From positions 186,001-250,000 of the forward strand of contig NZ_CAKMMP010000001.1 of NCBI RefSeq assembly GCF_927798175.1: 64,000 nucleotides of DNA. Direction: 5' to 3'. The stretch comes from Paenibacillus sp. JJ-223. GTDB lineage: Bacteria > Bacillota > Bacilli > Paenibacillales > Paenibacillaceae. Shown here one piece after another: positions 9,027-15,940 of the stretch. Numbering within the stretch: the stretch's first letter is position 1; each line of letters begins with the position of its first letter. The notes under the pieces were generated by a model, which was not told where the DNA came from, did no database searches, and saw only the letters and a program-made list of their open reading frames with translations. A program made the translations under genes and the position numbers.

Positions 9027-9055
9027 TTGACCCATGCGGGTTTCTAATGTACAAA
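9027..9055 (+). promoter_or_regulatory. possible internal promoter of glnA
   Basis: TTGACC (9027-9032), 17 bp, TACAAA (9050-9055) in the glnR-glnA gap. Two direct copies of TGTCATAGG lie just upstream (8988-8996 and 9006-9014). Confidence 0.4.
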
Positions 9056-9101
9056 TATAACATGCAAGCTAAATAAGCAGAGAAGAAAGGGAGAGAGTAT
9101 C

Positions 9102-10430
9102 GTGAGTTATACTAAAGAAGACATTCTCCGCATCGCAAAAGAAGAAAATGTACGGTTTGTTCGTTTGCAGTTTACAGACTTGCTCGGTGCAATCAAAAAC
9201 GTTGAAATTCCGGTAAGCCAGCTGACAAAGGCTTTGGACAACAAAATGATGTTCGATGGTTCTTCCATTGAAGGATATGTGCGCATCGAGGAATCCGATA
9301 TGTACCTCTATCCGGATCTCGATACTTGGCTCATTTTCCCATGGGTGGCCGACAACCGCGTTGCTCGCATGATTTGCGACGTATACTTGCCGGACGGAAC
9401 GCCGTTCCCTGGAGATCCGCGCGGCATTCTGAAACGCAGCCTGAAGGATGCGGAAGAAATGGGCTTTACAGCGATGAATGTCGGGCCTGAGCCAGAGTTT
9501 TTCTTGTTCAAGACCGATGAAAAAGGTAACCCAACCAACGAATTGAACGACCAAGGCGGTTATTTCGATCTGGCTCCAACGGATCTTGGCGAAAACTGCC
9601 GTCGTGACATCGTTATTACGCTCGAAGAAATGGGCTTTGAAATTGAAGCTTCCCATCACGAGGTAGCTCCAGGTCAGCACGAGATCGACTTCAAATACGC
9701 GGATGCGTTGAAAGCGGCTGACCAAATCCAAACGTTCAAACTGGTCGTTAAAACGATTGCTCGCCAGCACGGATTGCATGCTACATTCATGCCAAAACCG
9801 TTGTTCGGCATGAACGGTTCCGGTATGCACTGTAACCAATCCCTGTTCAAAGGCAATGAGAACGCGTTCGTGGACGAGTCCGATGAGCTTGGCCTTAGCA
9901 AAACCGCTCGCCATTACATGGCAGGAATGCTGAAGCATGCTCGTGCATACGCGGCGATCACGAATCCTAGCGTAAACTCCTACAAACGTCTTGTACCTGG
10001 TTACGAAGCACCTTGTTACGTAGCATGGTCTGCAAGTAACCGCAGTCCAATGATTCGTATTCCGGCTTCCCGCGGTCTCAGCACACGCGTCGAAGTGCGC
10101 AACCCGGATCCGGCTGCGAACCCATACTTGGCACTGGCTGTGATGTTGAAAGCAGGCTTGGACGGCATCAAACGCGAGCTTCCTTTGCCGGCTCCAATCG
10201 ACCGCAACATCTATATCATGTCCGAAGAAGAGCGTGTGGAAGAAGGCATCCCAAGCTTGCCGGCTGACCTGAAAGAAGCTCTTAATGAGCTGATCCGCAG
10301 CGAAGTCATCTGCGACGCGCTCGGCGACCACGCTTTGGCTCACTTCTATGAGTTGAAAGAAATCGAGTGGGATATGTACCGCACGCAAGTTCACCAATGG
10401 GAACGCGATCAATATATCACGCTGTACTAA
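9102..10430 (+). CDS. glnA: glutamine synthetase type I
   Basis: A 442-residue type I-alpha glutamine synthetase that makes glutamine from glutamate, ammonia and ATP and also signals nitrogen status to GlnR. Blocks seen include [20 protein letters not shown] (beta-grasp region), [10 protein letters not shown], the ATP region [20 protein letters not shown] and NRSPMIRIP. The adenylylation-site region of type I-beta enzymes is absent, as expected for Firmicutes. The GTG at 9102 follows AGAAAGGGAGA. The last 27 bases of sense codons plus the first two stop-codon bases are repeated at 13022-13048, marking an insertion immediately after the gene; the protein is unaltered. Second gene of glnRA. Confidence 0.97.
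   Translation: MSYTKEDILRIAKEENVRFVRLQFTDLLGAIKNVEIPVSQLTKALDNKMMFDGSSIEGYVRIEESDMYLYPDLDTWLIFPWVADNRVARMICDVYLPDGTPFPGDPRGILKRSLKDAEEMGFTAMNVGPEPEFFLFKTDEKGNPTNELNDQGGYFDLAPTDLGENCRRDIVITLEEMGFEIEASHHEVAPGQHEIDFKYADALKAADQIQTFKLVVKTIARQHGLHATFMPKPLFGMNGSGMHCNQSLFKGNENAFVDESDELGLSKTARHYMAGMLKHARAYAAITNPSVNSYKRLVPGYEAPCYVAWSASNRSPMIRIPASRGLSTRVEVRNPDPAANPYLALAVMLKAGLDGIKRELPLPAPIDRNIYIMSEEERVEEGIPSLPADLKEALNELIRSEVICDALGDHALAHFYELKEIEWDMYRTQVHQWERDQYITLY
10403..10429 (+). repeat. attL-like direct repeat, left end of the inserted element
   Basis: This 27-bp sequence at the 3' end of glnA recurs identically at 13022-13048. Inside it CGCGAT and ATCACG form an imperfect inverted repeat with a 6-bp centre, as in tyrosine-recombinase core sites. 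The first base that differs afterwards gives stop TAA here and would give TAG from the right copy. Confidence 0.75.
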
Positions 10431-10473
10431 TTGGGTTAAAACCTTGTAATCACGGGGTTTAATGAGATTTCAT

Positions 10474-10542
10474 ATGGGGACGTTTAGTGAGGAGATTACG
10501 CTTCTATTGAGGTGTATCCCCCAAACGTCCCCATGTTTTTTT
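10474..10542 (+). terminator. terminator now serving glnA
   Basis: A perfect 12-bp stem ATGGGGACGTTT (10474-10485) with AAACGTCCCCAT (10523-10534) is followed by T7. It lies inside the inserted element. Confidence 0.75.
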
Positions 10543-10641
10543 GTTTGTCTGAACCAAGAGTATTTGAGGTATATAGCTCGTATTTGTTGATGATCGGTTT
10601 ATCAGTTACAGGAGCAACTCGAAGAATATCCAGTAGATATA

Positions 10642-10863
10642 TCAAAACTCTCTAGCTGCGTGAAGAAAATTAGTTATATCCTCAGAGGCAGTGAAATCAA
10701 CTGACTTCTTTCTTCGCATCTCTTTAATAATAGAACCTTTACATGGGTTCCGCTCCAACTTTCCTTGAATTACGGCCTGTTCTATTTCAGCATAACTTGA
10801 TGATTTCAACGGTCCTGTTAAACCTTTCTCCTGCGCCTTCAATGTGTAACACAATTCCAAAGC
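10642..10863 (-). pseudogene. fragment of a phage-type tyrosine integrase
   Basis: About 70 residues on the minus strand resemble the end of the core-binding (SAM-like) domain and the linker of phage integrases: EKGLTGPLKS, then EQAVIQGKLERNPCKG, then DFTASEDITNFLHAARE. The pattern 'I/L..NP....', a basic linker and 'T.E....FL.AAR' is typical of these enzymes. A stop follows at 10642, and no catalytic domain with the R-H-x-x-R and Tyr residues is found in the 200 bp left before glnA. The N-terminal DNA-binding domain is also missing. It lies beside the left repeat, where an integrase gene is expected. Similarity was judged by eye. Confidence 0.55.
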
Positions 10864-10974
10864 TACTGGACGGCAAATTGAGGCAGTGAAGATTCGCCTT
10901 GCGCTCCATGAGTGGTAGCTTACCGAAGATCGCATACGTGGCAGGCCATTCAAAATGATAATAACCTTTACATT

Positions 10975-10999
10975 AAAAGAACCCCAAAGGGGCTCTTTT
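10975..10999 (-). terminator. terminator of the beta-trefoil-like gene
   Basis: Read on the minus strand, AAAAGA-CCCC pairs with GGGG-TCTTTT just after the stop codon of the gene at 11009. Confidence 0.6.
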
Positions 11000-11008
11000 A
11001 TAGTCATC

Positions 11009-11866
11009 CTATATTTTTAAGTTAGACCAAGAACCTAATTTGGTTTTAGCTCCTGCTGTTTTTGTCCAATGAGTCTTTGGCGGTATACTAACTTCTACAG
11101 TTTTGTGTTGATGTTCAATTTCTACCCACAGCTCTTTGTTATTGACCCATGCTTTAAATTGATATCTGGTAATCCCGTCTGCTTCAGGCCATGTGGCAGT
11201 AACTGAATTATTTCCTTTTCTTAGAAAATATTCTCCTCCAGTTCTTATTCCGATTATTTTAGGTAACAACTCAATTTCACACTCATAAATTTTGTAATCT
11301 ACAGAGACAATATCGACACTTGCCGTCCCAGAATAAATAAATTCCCCCTTCCCATCTGAACAAGGTTGTACTTCGTCATTTTGAACTATTAACTCAGTAA
11401 ACCATATTTCATCACTAACCCCGGGATCACGGTTTGCTTCTTTCTGCATTTTAACAACAGGACCGGTACCGTGGTCAGTATTCAGGAAATAACCAGCTCG
11501 CGATTTTATTAAAATTGGTTCTCCCGGTTGAATCGAACCAGCGCCATCTAGCCGCTCAATGAACCATATTTCATCACTAACCCCGGGATCACGGTTTGCT
11601 TCTTTCTGCATTTTAACAACAGGACCGATACCGTGGTCAGTATTCAGGAAATAACCAGCTCGCGATTTTATTAAAATTGGTTCTCCCGGTTGAATCGAAC
11701 CAGCGCCATCTAACCGCTCAATGAACCATATTTCATCACTAACCCCGGGATTGCGGTTTGCCTCTTTCTGCATTTTAACAACAGGACCAGTACCATTGTC
11801 AGTATTCAAGAAATAACCAGCTCTTGTTTTAAATAAGAGTCCATCAGTATGTTGAATAGCGACCAT
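11009..11866 (-). CDS. three-repeat beta-trefoil-like protein, possible lectin
   Basis: A 285-residue protein with three copies of a 54-residue unit at residues 10-63, 64-117 and 118-171. Each contains SRAGYFLNTDHG, GPVVKMQKEAN and PGVSDEIWF. Three repeats of about 50 residues, each with a G-Y-F-L core and ending in a W-F strand, suggest a beta-trefoil such as ricin-B or fascin-like folds, often carbohydrate-binding. The remaining 115 residues look beta-rich and were not recognised. No signal peptide or membrane segment is seen. The start at 11866 is supported by GGAGGAT. The gene is cargo of the inserted element and has its own terminator. The fold is inferred, the binding target unknown. 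Confidence 0.7.
   Translation of the reverse strand: MVAIQHTDGLLFKTRAGYFLNTDNGTGPVVKMQKEANRNPGVSDEIWFIERLDGAGSIQPGEPILIKSRAGYFLNTDHGIGPVVKMQKEANRDPGVSDEIWFIERLDGAGSIQPGEPILIKSRAGYFLNTDHGTGPVVKMQKEANRDPGVSDEIWFTELIVQNDEVQPCSDGKGEFIYSGTASVDIVSVDYKIYECEIELLPKIIGIRTGGEYFLRKGNNSVTATWPEADGITRYQFKAWVNNKELWVEIEHQHKTVEVSIPPKTHWTKTAGAKTKLGSWSNLKI
11354..11839 (-). repeat. three tandem 162-bp repeats
   Basis: The units are 11678-11839, 11516-11677 and 11354-11515, in phase with the 54-residue protein repeat. Units two and three are nearly identical at DNA level over their shared first two thirds, with a single base difference noticed, which points to recent duplication. Confidence 0.85.
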
Positions 11867-12268
11867 TGTTATCCTCCATTATAAAAGTATTTAAACTTAT
11901 TTTTACAAAAATCAAGGAATTTATTCAGAGAGGGACTCGTTTTGGGGTGCTCAATAATTACAACAAACAAGGTGTTAAAATGGTTTTGTGTAAATAGTGG
12001 GATTCGATATACTGATTGTAATATTGGAGATATCTTTATATGTTAGGTGGCCTAAGAGTATATGAATAATACATATCGTAAATCGGAAACAGACTTTTTT
12101 GTCTTTGCTTTATGCCAGACTCGTGTATCTGTCTGGCTTTTTCACAGGACCTAGAAGAAATTATGGACTATGGTGTAATTTAGAAGCATCCGATCATGTA
12201 TCTGTGAGGATCGCGGGTAATAGATATTTTAAAGATAAGTTTGAATTTAGGGGAACAGAGGTGGATAA
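11867..12268. other. AT-rich gene-poor stretch of the inserted element
   Basis: No gene is supported. The first 15 bases hold the ribosome site and the probable leader of the minus-strand trefoil gene. A terminator-type hairpin lies at 12114-12142. Only ORFs under about 15 codons occur on the plus strand before it, so the gene it served has been lost. Confidence 0.4.
12114..12142 (+). terminator. orphan intrinsic terminator
   Basis: GCCAGAC (12114-12120) pairs perfectly with GTCTGGC (12131-12137), then T5. There is no intact gene upstream on this strand. Confidence 0.7.
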
Positions 12269-12488
12269 ATGTTGATCCAAAAAGTATTATCGATTCGTAG
12301 TGAGGTAAAAGGGATGTTGAGGCAAAGGCAGTTGGTAGGATACTTGGTTGTTGCATCAGGTGATATACACAAGCAGCTTGGTTTCCAGGTATCGTAATGC
12401 CTTCTTGTTGTTATGCTATGTGAGAAATGATGAAGACAGGGGCTGTTGTTTTACACCACACTCACTTACAGTAGGTTATTTCATTTAA
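12269..12488 (+). pseudogene. decayed small gene with a GDIHKQLG helix motif
   Basis: An ATG at 12269 with a good ribosome site (GAGGTG) opens 42 codons containing ASGDIHKQLGF and ends at 12397. Dropping one base near 12386 (TTCCA for TTCCCA) lets the frame continue as PGIVMPSCCYAM, then an in-frame TGA at 12421 (one change from CGA), then EMMKTGAVVLHHT. A further frame change leads to SLTVGYFI and a stop at 12486-12488. The ordered blocks resemble small bacterial proteins with GDIHR.LG, NRMP..C.A and a final SLTI.Y strand that I recall beside restriction genes. I am confident of the decay pattern, less so of the family. Confidence 0.5.
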
Positions 12489-12588
12489 ACAAAGGCCCCG
12501 CTAAGTTTATTTTAAACTGTATTCTATAAGATAGACACTTTGAAAAGTCCTTTACAAAGGGTACGTAATCGAATAATTACTTAATTAC

Positions 12589-12617
12589 TTGTTATTTCCT
12601 TCGTATCATATTAGAAT
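12589..12617 (+). promoter_or_regulatory. candidate promoter of the small membrane ORF
   Basis: TTGTTA (12589-12594), 17 bp, TAGAAT (12612-12617); about 45 bp before the ATG at 12662. Confidence 0.4.
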
Positions 12618-12661
12618 GTCAGGGTAGGTACCCAAGGTGATTCCCGAGAAGGATTATCTTA

Positions 12662-12772
12662 ATGAGCAATAATAAACGTACAAAGCGGAGTTTTATGGAA
12701 TGGGTATGGATACTGCTAGTCACTGTGTTATCGTTTAAAGTGTTATCGAAAATTTTAGATCTATTTAAATAA
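12662..12772 (+). CDS. possible 36-residue membrane peptide
   Basis: The ORF begins SNNKRTKRSFMEW, continues with a hydrophobic stretch VWILLVTVLSF and ends KVLSKILDLFK. A basic head, one membrane-spanning stretch and a Lys-containing tail recall type I toxin peptides and other small membrane peptides. A GAAGGA site lies 8 bases before the ATG, with a promoter candidate 45 bp upstream. No antisense RNA gene could be identified. It may be chance; the promoter, ribosome site and hydrophobicity together are the only support. Confidence 0.35.
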   Translation: MSNNKRTKRSFMEWVWILLVTVLSFKVLSKILDLFK

Positions 12773-12917
12773 TTTTCTCTACCTACAAATAATATGGGAT
12801 TCTAGTTGGGGCGCTGATTTTTGAATCAGCGTTCCACAGGTGCAAAATATAGTGAATTTTTGATTTGATTTATATCGCTTCTGTTGGGTATACAAAATAA
12901 AAGTATTACTTAAAATA

Positions 12918-12956
12918 AGCAATGAGATGATAAAAAGTCTCATTGCTCATTTTTTT
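12918..12956 (+). terminator. strong intrinsic terminator near the right end of the element
   Basis: AGCAATGAGA (12918-12927) pairs perfectly with TCTCATTGCT (12938-12947), followed by CA and T7. Confidence 0.85.
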
Positions 12957-13021
12957 AACTGTCCCCCAGTTTATCCCCAAAAACTCCCCTAAGTCATGAA
13001 AAGCTATGATTTGCTGTAAAC

Positions 13022-13048
13022 ACGCGATCAATATATCACGCTGTACTA
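13022..13048 (+). repeat. attR-like direct repeat, right end of the inserted element
   Basis: Identical over 27 bp to the glnA 3' end at 10403-10429. The next base is G, so the uninterrupted glnA would have ended in TAG. Confidence 0.75.
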
Positions 13049-13052
13049 GAAT

Positions 13053-13089
13053 CCCTAATCACTTGCGCCATATGGCGTGAGGGGTTTTT
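13053..13089 (+). terminator. probable ancestral glnA terminator
   Basis: A hairpin around CGCC-ATAT-GGCG with outer pairing CCC/GGG ends in GGGGTTTTT. It sits 5 bp after the right repeat, where a glnA terminator is expected without the insertion. Confidence 0.6.
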
Positions 13090-13099
13090 CAAGTTATTA

Positions 13100-13378
13100 T
13101 TATATAGCGGTCATTGAATCATCTTCTGCTATGTGGTTCGCTGGTAGAGGTTTTTTTCGCAAAGTTCGATCATACAGATATGGTTTTCCATGATATTCCC
13201 ATGCATTCTTTTGTTTCTCTTTTTTATGTACAGAAACTTTTATCTCTAAATTGGCAACATTCCTTTGGAAGTCGGAAGCGGTTCGTTTGCACCATCGTAA
13301 TCCGCTTTCTTCCGTTGCACTAAAATGGACGCGCAGTGGAAATCCATTCACTGTCAATTCGAATTTATATAGATTCAT
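13100..13378 (-). CDS. small hypothetical protein
   Basis: A 92-residue protein beginning MNLYKFELTVNGFPLRVHFS, with a basic middle (VSVHKKEKQKN) and an acidic C-terminus. It has no membrane segment or recognised domain. The ATG at 13378 is preceded by AAAGGAGAT at good spacing, which supports translation. It lies between the element and lexA on the lexA strand, and a terminator separates the two. Function unknown; the beta-strand-like start may form a small mixed fold, which is only a guess. Confidence 0.55.
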   Translation of the reverse strand: MNLYKFELTVNGFPLRVHFSATEESGLRWCKRTASDFQRNVANLEIKVSVHKKEKQKNAWEYHGKPYLYDRTLRKKPLPANHIAEDDSMTAI

Positions 13379-13691
13379 GTTTTATCTCCTTTCTTTGAAG
13401 CCGGTATAACTTGTGCTCATTACATGAACTTTGACTAGATGATAACATAGGAACATGTGTTCTGAGAATATAATTAAGAAAAATTTTATTCTGCAATCTT
13501 CTTTATTATCATGAATCGTGGAAAATCACGAATAACCTCTTATCGAATGAGAAGAAGATGGAAGTTTCCGGAATGGAGTCGGAGGAGGAGGGGGGGGATT
13601 CACAATATCTAAGACATAAAAAAAGAGGTTGACCCATTAAACGGGCCAGCCTCTTGTTGTAGTCATTCATGATGTGAAATGTTGCGCAAAA
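13379..13691. other. gene-free region before lexA
   Basis: Holds the leader of the small minus-strand gene, a G-rich tract (GG pairs then a G8 run, 13575-13597) that could form a G-quadruplex, and the lexA terminator at 13618-13655. No gene seen. Confidence 0.4.
13618..13655 (-). terminator. lexA terminator
   Basis: On the minus strand AAGAGG-TGGCCC pairs with GGGTCA-CCTCTT, followed by a T7 run. Confidence 0.75.
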
Positions 13692-14318
13692 TTAGTGAAT
13701 ATCACGGAAAAGACCGATGACCTTACCCAAAATGCTGACATGTTTGAGACGCAAGGGCTCGAAAGTGGCATTTTCCGGTTGCAGACGAATATGATCCTTT
13801 TCTTTATAAAACGTCTTTACCGTCGCTTCGTCTTCTTCCGTCATGGCGACGACGATATCGCCGTTATCCGCCGTTTGCTGCTGGCGAACGATGACATAGT
13901 CTCCATTGACGATGCCTGCATCGATCATGCTGTCTCCGACAACGGATAACATAAAGACTTTCTGTTCGCCGACATAGTGTGTTGGAAGCGGGAAGTAGTC
14001 TTCAATGTTCTCGGTTGCCGTAATCGGTACCCCTGCCGTTACTTTACCGACAACGGGAACACGAGCGACGCTATGGGCAAACTGATGTGAATGCTCGGAC
14101 TCTTCTTGGCTGAGCAGTTCAATCGCCCGAGGTTTCGTTGGGTCGCGTCTGATTAGTCCTTTTTTCTCCAATCGATCCAAATGACCGTGGACGGTTGAAC
14201 TGGATGCCAACCCGACGGCTTCACCAATCTCTCGTACGGAAGGAGGATACCCCTTCAACCGGACTTCATTGCGTATAAACTCCAGAATAGCCTGTTGCCT
14301 GCTGGATATCTTCGACAT
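13692..14318 (-). CDS. lexA: SOS repressor LexA
   Basis: A 208-residue SOS repressor. The N-terminal winged helix (1-65, [20 protein letters not shown]) binds SOS boxes. The cleavage site is the Ala-Gly in KVTAGVP. The latent peptidase dyad is the Ser of VGDSMIDAG and the Lys of [11 protein letters not shown]. RecA filaments trigger self-cleavage. Two SOS-box-like sites precede it, one between its own -35 and -10, so it is autoregulated. It is divergent from a YneA-like division inhibitor, as in B. subtilis. The ATG at 14318 matches the family start MSKISSRQ. Confidence 0.97.
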   Translation of the reverse strand: MSKISSRQQAILEFIRNEVRLKGYPPSVREIGEAVGLASSSTVHGHLDRLEKKGLIRRDPTKPRAIELLSQEESEHSHQFAHSVARVPVVGKVTAGVPITATENIEDYFPLPTHYVGEQKVFMLSVVGDSMIDAGIVNGDYVIVRQQQTADNGDIVVAMTEEDEATVKTFYKEKDHIRLQPENATFEPLRLKHVSILGKVIGLFRDIH

Positions 14319-14352
14319 ACCGTATCAACCCCATTTAGTAACGTTTGGGAAA

Positions 14353-14381
14353 ATTATAACATAGAACTACCGTTCGTACAA
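14353..14381 (-). promoter_or_regulatory. lexA promoter
   Basis: On the minus strand TTGTAC (14376-14381), 17 bp, TATAAT (14353-14358). The spacer contains an SOS box. Confidence 0.7.
14363..14376 (-). promoter_or_regulatory. SOS (LexA) box of lexA
   Basis: CGAAC-GGTA-GTTCT on the minus strand; 9 of the 10 fixed bases of CGAACN4GTTCG match. A weaker site, CAAAC-ATAA-GTTCT, is at 14379-14392. Confidence 0.8.
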
Positions 14382-14498
14382 ACATAAGTTCTAAAAAAAG
14401 CGATAAAATCAACGTTTTCGTGGAGGGTTGGTTTGAATCGTCGTCGATGCATCGAATTTTGGACGTATCCCGCTGTAACGCCATGCTCAAAAAAAGAG

Positions 14499-14512
14499 CG
14501 AACAATTGTTCT
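14499..14512 (+). promoter_or_regulatory. SOS (LexA) box upstream of yneA
   Basis: CGAAC-AATT-GTTCT matches 9 of 10 fixed bases of the Bacillales SOS box and lies just upstream of the -35 of the yneA promoter. Confidence 0.8.
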
Positions 14513-14521
14513 AAAAAACTA

Positions 14522-14550
14522 TTGTATGAAACATGTGTTCGTGCTATATT
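14522..14550 (+). promoter_or_regulatory. yneA promoter with an SOS half-box in the spacer
   Basis: TTGTAT (14522-14527), 17 bp, TATATT (14545-14550). The spacer contains GAAAC-ATGT-GTTCG (14528-14541), a weaker LexA site. Confidence 0.6.
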
Positions 14551-14593
14551 GATTTCAACGAACCGGAACAAATGTTTGGAGGGCGAAGGAACC

Positions 14594-14968
14594 ATGAGAT
14601 ATTCCACTTATCAAAGCATTTACGAACCTGTCAATACAGAGGCTGTCAAATCCAATATGGGATTGCTAAAGAAACGGCTGATTCAGAACAAGGCAGCAGC
14701 TCTGCTATTAAAATTAACGATCGTTTCATTGATCGTCATTATTGGCTGCAGCGCAGTGCTAACAGTGTTCGCAGGTGATGAGGAAAATTTGATTCCTGGT
14801 GGTAAGGTGGCGGTGTCTCAAGGGGAAACGCTGTGGAGCATCTCGTTGGAACACAAACCGGAAAATATGGATACGCGTGTATATATAGAAGCAATTAAGG
14901 AAGCAAATCAGTTACAAACAAGTTCAATTCAAGTCGGGCAAGTGTTGGAATTACCTCGCTTTAAATAA
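14594..14968 (+). CDS. yneA: YneA-like SOS cell-division inhibitor with LysM domain
   Basis: A 124-residue protein with one membrane segment (about 36-58, LTIVSLIVIIGCSAVL) and a C-terminal LysM domain (about 68-120, VSQGETLWSISLEH to VLELPRF). YneA in B. subtilis is made during SOS, sits at the septum and blocks division. The ATG at 14594 follows GGAGGGCGAAGGA; an open frame extends 58 codons further upstream across the LexA boxes but is not credible as protein. The divergent position to lexA and two LexA boxes support the assignment. The resolvase-like yneB found next in B. subtilis is absent here. Confidence 0.85.
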   Translation: MRYSTYQSIYEPVNTEAVKSNMGLLKKRLIQNKAAALLLKLTIVSLIVIIGCSAVLTVFAGDEENLIPGGKVAVSQGETLWSISLEHKPENMDTRVYIEAIKEANQLQTSSIQVGQVLELPRFK

Positions 14969-15067
14969 TTATATAGAAGATTTGCACCCTGGTTATGCAT
15001 CAATCTTGACAAGCAGACCCGAACATGTCAAAGTTAATGTGACTTTGTATTTTTGGAGGGGACAAGT

Positions 15068-15277
15068 TTGGATATAGATCGCCTGGTAGGACGCATTAAT
15101 GAGTTGGCTCGCAAACATAAATCCGCTGGATTGACAGAGGAAGAACTTGAAGAACGCGCCAAACTCAGAGAAATTTATTTGAACAACATTCGCAACAATT
15201 TCAGACAGCAGCTGGATTCCATTGAAATTGTTGATGACGAGAACGATCAGGGCCGCCAGGGCAAACTCAAACACTAG
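15068..15277 (+). CDS. ynzC: YnzC, DUF896 protein
   Basis: A 69-residue helical protein of the DUF896 family. RINELARKHKSAGLTEEE and REIYLNNIRNNFRQQLD are the family signature. In B. subtilis ynzC is in the SOS-induced yneA operon. The TTG at 15068 is chosen because GGAGGGGA lies six bases upstream; the frame is open to a TTG at 15053 that precedes the ribosome site. A terminator follows at once. Molecular function is unknown. Confidence 0.88.
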   Translation: MDIDRLVGRINELARKHKSAGLTEEELEERAKLREIYLNNIRNNFRQQLDSIEIVDDENDQGRQGKLKH

Positions 15278-15278
15278 A

Positions 15279-15318
15279 GAAACCTAAGCTATCCTTGTGA
15301 TATCTAGGTTTCTTCTGT
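15279..15318 (+). terminator. terminator after ynzC
   Basis: GAAACCTA (15279-15286) pairs with TAGGTTTC (15305-15312), then a short T-rich tail. Confidence 0.6.
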
Positions 15319-15407
15319 TTATATTTGAGTGTCCATAATATAGGGGGAAGTGTTGGCTAATCGTTGTTGTGCCGACCTGCATAAAAGAACATATAAGGGG
15401 GATTTTC

Positions 15408-15920
15408 ATGGCTCGTTCGTTCGAGAGAACGGTTCGAAGAAATTCGAAACAATTGAATCAACAGCGCAAGAAAAATGGCCAACCTGTATCAGGAACACCG
15501 GGAGAAGACGTATTTAAAGGCCGCAGTCTTCTGTTTCCCGTATTTTTGTTGGGGCTTGCTGTGCTTTATTTGTTTATGAGCACGTTTCTTACCCAAACTT
15601 CCATGACGACCTGGGACTGGGTAACGATGCTGTTATACGTATTTTTGGCGTTCATTTTCTTTCTGCGCCGACCTTACGTTAAAGTGAGCAGCAATCGAAT
15701 CGTGACGCTCAAAGGAAACCGCGAGCGCTCCATTGGCGTGGACGATATTGTCAGATTCCGTATTGAACCAGGCACAGTGGTCATTGAGCACAACAGCCGT
15801 GGAAAACGATGGGTATTTACGAAACTGATTAACCGTTACGATACCGATGCGCTTGCAGAGCGTCTTCTTAAATTTGCCAAAGCACATCAGATCACCGTGG
15901 AAACAATCGATAAAAAGTAA
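15408..15920 (+). CDS. membrane protein with two TM segments and a PH-like tail
   Basis: A 170-residue protein with a basic N-terminus (RSFERTVRRNSKQLNQQRKK), two membrane segments (about 43-61 and 70-85) and a cytoplasmic tail (VKVSSNRIVTLKGNRERSIG, VDDIVRFRIEPGTVVIEHNS, then a short helix) that looks like a bacterial PH domain. The ATG at 15408 follows AAGGGGG; an upstream in-frame ATG at 15369 lacks a ribosome site. It ends 20 bp before the HAD gene, so the two may be co-transcribed. The function was not recognised. Confidence 0.6.
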   Translation: MARSFERTVRRNSKQLNQQRKKNGQPVSGTPGEDVFKGRSLLFPVFLLGLAVLYLFMSTFLTQTSMTTWDWVTMLLYVFLAFIFFLRRPYVKVSSNRIVTLKGNRERSIGVDDIVRFRIEPGTVVIEHNSRGKRWVFTKLINRYDTDALAERLLKFAKAHQITVETIDKK

Positions 15921-15940
15921 TCCATTGCATAAAGGGGAAG

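Larger units (their letters stand above)
10403..13048. mobile_element. small integrated element, remnant, in the glnA 3' end
   Basis: About 2.6 kb bounded by a perfect 27-bp direct repeat that duplicates the end of glnA. The content is unlike the flanks: more AT-rich, few genes, an integrase fragment next to the left repeat, a three-repeat lectin-like gene, a decayed gene and a tiny membrane ORF. A terminator directly after the right repeat (13053-13089) would be the original glnA terminator. The integrase is broken, so the element is probably immobile. The interpretation as site-specific integration is inference from the repeat and the gene remnant. Confidence 0.7.

Noticed and set aside
11354..11839. 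Tandem repeats considered as a CRISPR array
   Set aside because: The units are 162 bp, contiguous without spacers and in frame with a protein repeat.
14420..14593. A 58-codon N-terminal extension of the YneA-like protein
   Set aside because: It runs through the promoter and both LexA boxes, and the ATG at 14594 has a strong ribosome site.
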